DNA of 11,651 nt. Origin: Candidatus Methanoplasma reticulitermitis (GTDB lineage Archaea > Thermoplasmatota > Thermoplasmata > Methanomassiliicoccales > Methanomethylophilaceae). The notes below the pieces were generated by a model, which saw only the letters and a program-made list of their open reading frames with translations, was not told where the DNA came from and ran no database searches. The position numbers and the translations under genes were made by a program. The DNA is taken from the NCBI GenBank assembly GCA_031287135.1, contig JAITTK010000001.1, positions 1 through 11,651 of the forward strand. The letters are read 5' to 3'. Shown piece after piece: positions 6,548 to 11,651 of this stretch; the stretch's first letter is position 1, and the number at the start of each line of letters is the position of its first letter.

Positions 6548-8209
6548 TCAGAACAGCCTCCCGGCCTTTTCGCACATTATGTCTGAAAGGCCGATCTCGA
6601 ACATCATCACCGGATGTGTTATGTCGTAATCCGTAACGACCTTCGGCGAGACTTCGCCGAAGAAACCTATGGTTTTTCCTCCTGATGAGATAAATGCCCC
6701 CCTCCCGTCCACGAAGGCCCTGTAATTGCAAGGCGACACTTCACAGTCTATGTTCATCTCCCTCATCACGGCATCGGTCACGGATCTGATCTCGGTGAAT
6801 GATGTCTTGGATGCTGTGGCCATTCCGCAGAGATGCGGTACGGTGTGATGCTCGTCGGATACAAAACCGATCTCGAAGATCCTCTGCGGGAGGTCTCTGT
6901 GCTTGTTATGCCGGAGTATCCTCATCAGGCTCGGCATGAGGTATGATCTGAGGCATGTGTGATCCTCTGTTATCGGATTGGTTATGCATGTTGATGTTTT
7001 GACCGGAAGACCGGATAGCTCGAACTCATCCCTCCGGTTGCTGAGTGTGAGTGTGGTGACCTCAGTGAATCCAAGTCCGATCATCACGTCCCTGACCCTG
7101 TCTGACATGGAGGTGATATCCCCCAGCTTCCCGACCGTCTGTCCGGTGGTGTACGGGCCTCCGAAATGTTCGAATCCGTATCCCACGGCGACATCTTCGA
7201 ACACGTCCACTTTGTGCATTATGTCCAGCCTTGTAGGCGGTATCGAGACGGTGACACCGTCTCCGCTGATCGCGACATCCATACCCATCTTACTGATGGC
7301 CTCCTCCATACCTTCTTTCTTAAGGTCGAGGCCCAGGAATCGGTTGCATTCTTTCATGGATATCGTATACGGTTTCTCGGTCAGGTCGGGTGAGTATCCC
7401 TGCTGTTCCCCTTCCATCCTGACCCTGCATATCCTGCCGCCTCGTTCCGCAAGGGCCGTCGCGACTATATCCAATGCACCTTTCACCGCCTTCCAGTCAT
7501 TACCGGTCACATCCACGAATACGTTTTTTGTGTTCGTGGTGACTGTGGTCAGCGCCCCGTTTATTATCGGCGGGAACGAGAGTATGTTGTCGTTCCTATC
7601 GAAGATGACCGGATATCTTTCCATGCCCTCCAACAGATGCGCATACATCCTTCCCTTGTCGTGGGATCTCAATATCCCGTCTAGGTCCATTTTCTCGGTG
7701 TGGTTCAGCGGGACGAATGAAACCTCATCCGGTATGACCGCAGTGTATCTGAATGGTGACGATACCTTGTCCAGATCGTGTATGCCGATTGCCAGTTTAC
7801 TCCTTCTTCTGCCTATTGTCATATGCAGCTTCTCCTGAAGCTCCATCATAGACCTTATCACATCTTCCGACATTTCAAGATCCTTCACGACCGCGCATGC
7901 GAAGTGAGGTCTGATGCCGAGCACGGAAGGTTCGACGGTCGCAACATATTCGGAATCCTCCACATCATACCTCTTGACGGATGGTCCGATACCGAGGAAC
8001 GCACGCAGAGCTCTGGCAAGTCCTTCCACCGAGAAAAGATCAGGTCTGTCGGGGAAGAATTCCACGGACATGTCCTCGCATTCTCCATCGGTCTGGTGCA
8101 TATCCGCGCCCATCAGAGGTATCTTTTCGATAAGCACTTCATGCGGGACCTTCTGACCCAACAGAGAGCACAGATCGCCGTATTTGAAATTGATTACTGG
8201 CATATTCAT
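6548..8209 (-). CDS. pheT: Phenylalanyl-tRNA synthetase beta subunit (archaeal type)
   Basis: Beta chain of the alpha2-beta2 enzyme that charges tRNA-Phe. At 553 residues it is the archaeal/eukaryotic size, lacking the extended N- and C-terminal domains of bacterial PheT. The N-terminus (MPVINFKYGDLCSLLG, from residue 3) is typical. Next come FFPDRPDLFSVEGLARALR (51-69) and the B3/B4 editing domain (about 110-270) with RSKLAIGIHDLD (136-147) and FPPIINGALT (212-221). The B5 domain (about 280-350) holds IPPTRLDIMHKVDVFEDVAVGYGF, and the catalytic-like C-terminal domain starts after 365. The ATG at 8209 overlaps the hmgA stop as TGATG; an ATG two codons later (8203) is equally possible. No good ribosome-binding site is seen, so coupling to hmgA translation is likely. 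pheS is not in the window. Confidence 0.97.
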   Translation of the reverse strand: MNMPVINFKYGDLCSLLGQKVPHEVLIEKIPLMGADMHQTDGECEDMSVEFFPDRPDLFSVEGLARALRAFLGIGPSVKRYDVEDSEYVATVEPSVLGIRPHFACAVVKDLEMSEDVIRSMMELQEKLHMTIGRRRSKLAIGIHDLDKVSSPFRYTAVIPDEVSFVPLNHTEKMDLDGILRSHDKGRMYAHLLEGMERYPVIFDRNDNILSFPPIINGALTTVTTNTKNVFVDVTGNDWKAVKGALDIVATALAERGGRICRVRMEGEQQGYSPDLTEKPYTISMKECNRFLGLDLKKEGMEEAISKMGMDVAISGDGVTVSIPPTRLDIMHKVDVFEDVAVGYGFEHFGGPYTTGQTVGKLGDITSMSDRVRDVMIGLGFTEVTTLTLSNRRDEFELSGLPVKTSTCITNPITEDHTCLRSYLMPSLMRILRHNKHRDLPQRIFEIGFVSDEHHTVPHLCGMATASKTSFTEIRSVTDAVMREMNIDCEVSPCNYRAFVDGRGAFISSGGKTIGFFGEVSPKVVTDYDITHPVMMFEIGLSDIMCEKAGRLF

Positions 8210-9363
8210 CAGCGTCCGAGTTCTTGATGTGCTTTTCCGAGATGGCCCGCGGCTTGTGCGGACAGAGTGGACAGCTCTCCCGCGAGTACGGTCACCGCCA
8301 CGATCTCCGCCAGTTTTTTGGCTTTCTCGTCACCGAGGCATCCTATCATGGCGAGCGCTTCCGCCTGCGACGGCAGTCTGGTACCTCCCCCCACCGTCCC
8401 TACCTCCACGGACGGCATCCTGATAGCGATGTACAGGTCGCCGTCAACGTTCTCGCACATGGTGGTCGTCATGCTTCCGCTCACTACCTGGGCGGGGTCC
8501 TGCCCGGTTGCGATGTAGATGGCGGCGACCATGTTCGCGGCATGCGCGTTCGCCCCCAGGGTGACCGACATGGAACTGCCGATAAGATTCTTCCTTATGT
8601 TCGTCTCGACGATGGATTCGGTCGAGGCGTGAAGCCTCTTCTCGACCACATCCTTCGGAATGACAGCCTCCGCGATGACCGTCTTACCTCTCCCTCTGAT
8701 CATGTTTATCGCCGACGGTTTCTTGTCGCTGCACATGTTCCCGGACACGGAAACCATGATGGCCCCCGTATGATTCTCTATCTCCTTGCAGACAGCTTCC
8801 GTGGCGATGGTCGCCATGTTCATGCCCATGGCATCGCCGGTCTCGTATGTGAAACGTATGTAAAGGTTCCTGCCGGCGGGAAAAGGCTCTGCGGACGTGA
8901 GTTTTCCATGATTGGTCGTCGTGCTCACAACCGAGGAGAGCAGTTCCGTGTTCTTCCCGATCCAATCCATGATCTCCGCGCAGTGGTCGAGCCCGTTCGT
9001 CCTGAACACGGGCGCCCTGGTCATCCCGTCTTGGAAAACCCTCACCCTGGCACCGCCGCCGTCATTTATCACGGACATGCCTCTGGACACAGATGCGGTT
9101 AGTGCCCCCTCCGTTGTTGCCAGCGGGATTATGAACTCTCCTTTGGCATTGTCACCGTTTATTATGACCGGGCCGGCGAAACCGAGAGGAATCTGCGTGG
9201 CACCGATCATGTTTTCGATGTTCTTGGATGCCTTCTCGGAATCAAAACAATACTTTGATATGTTCTCGAGGCTGGTTCCCGTGAACTTCTCGACCGCCGT
9301 CCGTCTCTCGTCCACGTCGGCATGAGAGTATCCCCTGTTCTTCAGACCCCTCTTCTCTTCCAT
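8209..9363 (-). CDS. hmgA: 3-hydroxy-3-methylglutaryl-CoA reductase (class I)
   Basis: NADPH-dependent reduction of HMG-CoA to mevalonate, the committed step toward archaeal isoprenoid membrane lipids. The 384-residue, soluble catalytic portion has no N-terminal membrane anchor, as in other archaea. Class I motifs include ENMIGATQIPLGFAGP (50-65), TTEGALTAS (83-91) with catalytic Glu85, DAMGMNMA (177-184) for the cofactor, SGNMCSDKKPSAIN (207-220) with catalytic Lys214, GQDPAQ (287-292) with Asp289, and GHLGKAHQ (373-380) with the proton-donating His379. All four catalytic residues are present, assigned by comparison with the human enzyme. The start ATG has an AT-rich promoter region directly upstream. 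It is the first gene of the minus-strand operon and overlaps pheT by one base. Confidence 0.97.
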   Translation of the reverse strand: MEEKRGLKNRGYSHADVDERRTAVEKFTGTSLENISKYCFDSEKASKNIENMIGATQIPLGFAGPVIINGDNAKGEFIIPLATTEGALTASVSRGMSVINDGGGARVRVFQDGMTRAPVFRTNGLDHCAEIMDWIGKNTELLSSVVSTTTNHGKLTSAEPFPAGRNLYIRFTYETGDAMGMNMATIATEAVCKEIENHTGAIMVSVSGNMCSDKKPSAINMIRGRGKTVIAEAVIPKDVVEKRLHASTESIVETNIRKNLIGSSMSVTLGANAHAANMVAAIYIATGQDPAQVVSGSMTTTMCENVDGDLYIAIRMPSVEVGTVGGGTRLPSQAEALAMIGCLGDEKAKKLAEIVAVTVLAGELSTLSAQAAGHLGKAHQELGR

Positions 9364-9428
9364 GTCCCCACATTGGTTTTCCGATAATATAACTATCGAA
9401 TAACTATAATACGTGGGTGGAGTATTAG
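9364..9428. promoter_or_regulatory. Compact divergent promoter region between hmgA and the membrane protein gene
   Basis: These 65 bases hold an AT-rich centre. On the minus strand GTTATATTATC (9393 to 9383) is a good TATA-like box centred about 25 bases before the hmgA ATG, which would make hmgA leaderless. For the plus strand either the same AT block or TAACTATAAT (9401-9410) could serve as the box. The first choice would start transcription near 9415, just ahead of the ribosome-binding site GGTGGAG (9416-9422), 6 bases before the ATG at 9429. Both directions cannot easily be served at once, so the two operons may compete for the general factors. No clear inverted-repeat operator was seen. 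Confidence 0.55.
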
Positions 9429-10565
9429 ATGATCATGAGCGAGGCGTCCGACAGGATAAGACAGAAGGTCCCGAAACCGGTGGCTTATCTGAGGACGGTC
9501 ATCAACCTTGATGAGGATACGAAACAGGACAAATTGGACAGGCTAATTACAAAGATATTCCCATGGTTCGTAGTGATATGCTCGATATTCAGCGTATTTT
9601 TGATAATTTATCTGAAGAACTTTGAATTCGCGGGTATACTTTTCGGGCTGTGTCTTGGATTTGTTCTGGGATTCATAGTGCTGGGGATGGCCTGTGTGAT
9701 CCTTTCGGACAGAGGGGTCATTGCCGGAAAATATGTCGTCCTGATCATCGCAACGGCCCCGGCTCTCGTAGGCAGTCTGCTCTATCTTGCAGGTTCGGGC
9801 ATAGGGTTCGATGAATTCGTGGTGAAGTATTTCGACATCTTCGGCAAGAACACGGATCTGATATCATTCCTGGTGAGCGCGTACTCCCTGACATTGATGA
9901 TATTCTTCGTTGCGTACGGCGTCGTGTCCGTCATAGTCGGATACTTCAGGAGCTATTTCTACAGAGTGCTGAGATCGTTGGAATATCCTTCGGAAAAGAG
10001 GAAGAACCACATCCCGGAATGGCTGTTCCAGATACCCGACATAATCGATATCGAATCTGTAGAATTCGAACCGGATGAGGAAGATGGGAGATTCAATGTC
10101 GAACTGTTCAGGAACACGGCGTTCAGTCTGTTCCTGCTCGGGATCGTCATATGCTCGTATATCTTCATCAACCCGCTGTTCCTTCAGATAATACCGTTCG
10201 AGGAGATGCTCCTCCTGGGGATGCTGATCTCTCTTTTCATATCACCTTTGGTCATCCCGTGGAGCATAGTCAAGTCGATAGGCGCGAAGGTTACATCGTC
10301 CGCCCCACGTGATTTCTACCTATGGAAGGGGATGAGGGGCAGGCTGTATCAGGGATTCTTTGCGATAACGTTCTTCATGATGCTCCTGACCCTGTCTGTA
10401 TATCTGGGGATGGATTTCTCAAGGATAGTGACAACGTATGTGGGTTATGTTTCGTTCATGGGGATGATATCGATCATAACCTCATTCGTATACGTCAACA
10501 CGTACTACAGAGGGTTCAAAAACGGCATCATAAAAAGTTATCTGATGTCAAAAGACCGGTTATGA
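9429..10565 (+). CDS. Multi-spanning membrane protein of unknown function
   Basis: A 378-residue protein that I do not recognise. A charged N-terminus of about 43 residues precedes four hydrophobic segments at roughly 44-62, 67-91, 101-121 and 144-171. A hydrophilic loop follows (172-228), first basic (SEKRKNH) and then acidic (EFEPDEEDG). Four more segments follow at 229-251, 259-281, 307-327 and 336-357, and a basic tail ends the chain. An eight-helix 4+4 arrangement with both ends on the same side, probably the cytoplasm, is the simplest reading. The 4+loop+4 pattern is loosely like type II secretion or archaellum platform proteins (TadC/FlaJ), which also have soluble loops between helix groups, but there is no partner ATPase nearby, so I do not assign that. 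The ATG at 9429 is supported by GGTGGAG 6 bases upstream; an ATG two codons later is possible. Confidence 0.82.
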   Translation: MIMSEASDRIRQKVPKPVAYLRTVINLDEDTKQDKLDRLITKIFPWFVVICSIFSVFLIIYLKNFEFAGILFGLCLGFVLGFIVLGMACVILSDRGVIAGKYVVLIIATAPALVGSLLYLAGSGIGFDEFVVKYFDIFGKNTDLISFLVSAYSLTLMIFFVAYGVVSVIVGYFRSYFYRVLRSLEYPSEKRKNHIPEWLFQIPDIIDIESVEFEPDEEDGRFNVELFRNTAFSLFLLGIVICSYIFINPLFLQIIPFEEMLLLGMLISLFISPLVIPWSIVKSIGAKVTSSAPRDFYLWKGMRGRLYQGFFAITFFMMLLTLSVYLGMDFSRIVTTYVGYVSFMGMISIITSFVYVNTYYRGFKNGIIKSYLMSKDRL

Positions 10566-10576
10566 GTCTCACAAGT

Positions 10577-10585
10577 GTTATTAAC
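10577..10585 (+). promoter_or_regulatory. TATA-like box upstream of the TPR gene
   Basis: GTTATTAAC lies in the 40-base gap after the membrane protein gene, centred 25 bases before the ATG at 10606. No ribosome-binding site is seen between them, so this gene is probably transcribed without a leader. Confidence 0.45.
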
Positions 10586-10605
10586 GCACCATACCTAATC
10601 GATGC

Positions 10606-11226
10606 ATGGAAGACCGGGAGCATGAGGCCGTATCCAAAGCGAAGAGACAGTCCGGCAGCGGTAACGCGGAGGGTGCAGTGAAGACACTGGAATCATATCT
10701 GGAGACGGACCCCCACAACATCAGAACGAGGATGGAGCTGGCCAGAACACTGATATACGATATGAAGGACATCGCGGCCGGTCTGATGCAGATGGATATC
10801 GTCCTCGACCTCGAACCCGAGAACACAGAAGCGATGAAAGCGATGGTGACGGTCCTTGCCAAACATAAGAAGAATAACAAGAGGACGTGTGAACTTTACG
10901 AGCGGTTGTTCAGAATCTCCCCCGATGCGGACCTCTACAATGCGTATGCCATATTCCTCAGGATACAGATGACAGATTTCAAGAAGTCAGCGGAGTACTA
11001 CGAGAAGGCAATAGCTCTGAACCCCCGGAAACCGGAATACCGTCAGAATTATGCCGTGCTTCTGCTGAAAGACCTCAAAGATTACAAAAAGGCCAAGTCG
11101 GAGCTTGAGATGCTCCTCAGACTCGAACCGGATAACGCGTCCGCGAAGAAGAACTACGATCTCCTGATTGAGAAGAAATTCGATTCGGATGGGAACCTCA
11201 GGAAGAGATCGCTGTTCCGTAGATAA
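10606..11226 (+). CDS. Tetratricopeptide (TPR) repeat protein
   Basis: A 206-residue helical-repeat protein, probably a cytoplasmic protein-protein interaction scaffold. After a short polar N-terminus, about five TPR units of 34 residues can be marked near 22-55, 56-89, 90-123, 124-158 and 159-191. They have typical end-of-repeat residues such as LETDPHN, LDLEPEN, FRISPDA, ALNPRKP and RLEPDN. The last two are the most regular (DFKKSAEYYEKAIALNP and DYKKAKSELEMLLRLEP). There is no signal peptide or membrane segment; the C-terminus is basic (RKRSLFRR) and might contact nucleic acid or membrane. The start is supported by a TATA-like box 25 bases upstream. The upstream membrane protein gene is on the same strand with a 40-base gap, so a functional link is possible but not shown. 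The partner cannot be told. Confidence 0.88.
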   Translation: MEDREHEAVSKAKRQSGSGNAEGAVKTLESYLETDPHNIRTRMELARTLIYDMKDIAAGLMQMDIVLDLEPENTEAMKAMVTVLAKHKKNNKRTCELYERLFRISPDADLYNAYAIFLRIQMTDFKKSAEYYEKAIALNPRKPEYRQNYAVLLLKDLKDYKKAKSELEMLLRLEPDNASAKKNYDLLIEKKFDSDGNLRKRSLFRR

Positions 11227-11251
11227 GCGACCACAAAAAACGGATACAGAA

Positions 11252-11265
11252 ACATTATTTTATAG
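11252..11265 (+). promoter_or_regulatory. TATA-like region upstream of the rubrerythrin gene
   Basis: The AT-rich run from 11252 (ACATTATTTTATAG) lies in the 68-base gap after the TPR gene. Transcription starting about 26 bases downstream of its centre would begin around 11282-11285, only just ahead of the ribosome-binding site at 11284-11290, so the leader would be very short. Confidence 0.5.
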
Positions 11266-11283
11266 AGAATCCCTACTGGGCAC

Positions 11284-11290
11284 GAGGTGA
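11284..11290 (+). promoter_or_regulatory. Shine-Dalgarno site that fixes a TTG start
   Basis: GAGGTGA is a near-perfect complement of the 16S rRNA 3' end. It sits 4 bases before the TTG at 11295, and an in-frame TAA occupies 11292-11294, so translation cannot start further upstream. Confidence 0.75.
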
Positions 11291-11294
11291 ATAA

Positions 11295-11651
11295 TTGCAA
11301 CTGAAAGGATCAAAAACGGAGGCAAACCTCCTGACCGCGTTCTCGGGTGAGAGCCAGGCCAGGAACAAATATACGTTCTATGCTTCACAAGCAAGGAAAG
11401 AGGGATACAACCAGATAGCGGACATATTCCTGGAGACTGCAGAGAACGAGAGAGAGCATGCAAAACTCTGGTTCAAAGCCCTGCACGGCGGATGTGTCCC
11501 GGAGACGCTGGAGAATCTGAAGGATGCGGCGGCCGGAGAGAACTACGAGCACACGCAGATGTACAAGGAGTTCGAAGAGACCGCCAGGAAAGAAGGTTTC
11601 AATGAGATCGCGGACCAGTTCAAATTGGTGGGCGATGTAGAAGCCGTACAC
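11295..11651 (+). CDS. rbr: Rubrerythrin, 3'-truncated, TTG start
   Basis: Non-heme diiron peroxidase that reduces hydrogen peroxide in the cytoplasm of anaerobes. The window holds the first 119 residues and ends inside the ferritin-like domain, so it cannot be seen whether the usual C-terminal rubredoxin domain follows. Diiron-site features are visible: Glu19 in SGESQARNKY, the first ExxH pair in ENEREH (Glu52, His55), Glu82 and Glu85 in GENYEH, and a second ExxH in DVEAVH (Glu116, His119) at the very end. The start is TTG, because a stop codon directly precedes it in frame, a strong GAGGTGA site is 4 bases away, and the sequence LKGSKTEANLLTAFSGE aligns with rubrerythrin N-termini from the second or third residue. 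It has its own apparent promoter. With the Bcp-type peroxiredoxin it forms the peroxide defence seen here. Confidence 0.94.
   Translation, partial: MQLKGSKTEANLLTAFSGESQARNKYTFYASQARKEGYNQIADIFLETAENEREHAKLWFKALHGGCVPETLENLKDAAAGENYEHTQMYKEFEETARKEGFNEIADQFKLVGDVEAVH

Noticed and set aside
6978..7838. Plus-strand open frame opposite pheT (286 codons), Ser- and Thr-rich
   Set aside because: It is the antisense shadow of a confidently identified synthetase gene, with no start signal.
8224..9102. Long plus-strand open frame opposite HMG-CoA reductase (292 codons)
   Set aside because: The translation is rich in Arg, His and Gly with no domain, and all catalytic motifs of the reductase are on the minus strand.
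9429..10565. Assigning the membrane protein to the TadC/FlaJ secretion platform family
   Set aside because: Only the rough helix layout is similar. There is no characteristic motif and no neighbouring secretion ATPase or pilin.
1..11651. CRISPR array, tRNA or rRNA genes, insertion sequence or prophage
   Set aside because: No regularly spaced repeats, no tRNA-like cloverleaf in the short intergenic gaps, no transposase or integrase frame, and no clear shift in base composition were seen.

Overview
The window is an archaeal chromosomal segment with very dense coding. Archaeal markers are SRP54, the tRNA pseudouridine-54 methyltransferase TrmY, a short archaeal-type phenylalanyl-tRNA synthetase beta chain, a class I HMG-CoA reductase for isoprenoid lipids, an archaeal CoaD, and TATA-like boxes about 25 bases upstream of several starts. 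The moderately high GC, the CoaD-NTPase fusion and the mix of leaderless and Shine-Dalgarno starts fit Thermoplasmata, possibly a Methanomassiliicoccales-type organism. That placement is inference: no rRNA and no methanogenesis gene is present.

Layout. On the plus strand, positions 2-1469 hold the 3' part of srp54 and the closely following trmY. A small zinc-ribbon membrane protein (1502-1711) comes next. Then comes a tight four-gene operon (1759-6075): a fused phosphopantetheine adenylyltransferase/non-canonical NTPase, a GlcD-type FAD-dependent dehydrogenase, etfB and etfA, all overlapping. This meets, with no base between the stop codons, a minus-strand operon read from 9363 down to 6076: HMG-CoA reductase, pheT and a Bcp-type peroxiredoxin. 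A compact divergent promoter region (9364-9428) separates it from a plus-strand gene for an unknown membrane protein with about 8 TM segments. A TPR protein and the start of a rubrerythrin gene (TTG start, runs off the window) follow.

How the genes work together. The most informative block is GlcD-EtfB-EtfA. It has the composition of lactate dehydrogenase/Etf complexes, in which an FAD dehydrogenase exchanges electrons with an electron-transfer flavoprotein. EtfB carries a DGDTAQV segment typical of the bifurcating-type Etf branch. EtfA starts with an unusual four-cysteine tail where better-known relatives carry a ferredoxin domain. The minus-strand operon combines housekeeping genes (mevalonate pathway, translation) with a peroxiredoxin that has one cysteine. 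Peroxiredoxin and rubrerythrin suggest an anaerobe that handles peroxide. I saw no CRISPR array, tRNA, rRNA, insertion sequence or phage-like gene. No stretch over 300 bases lacks a gene; the longest intergenic gaps are about 65-70 bases.
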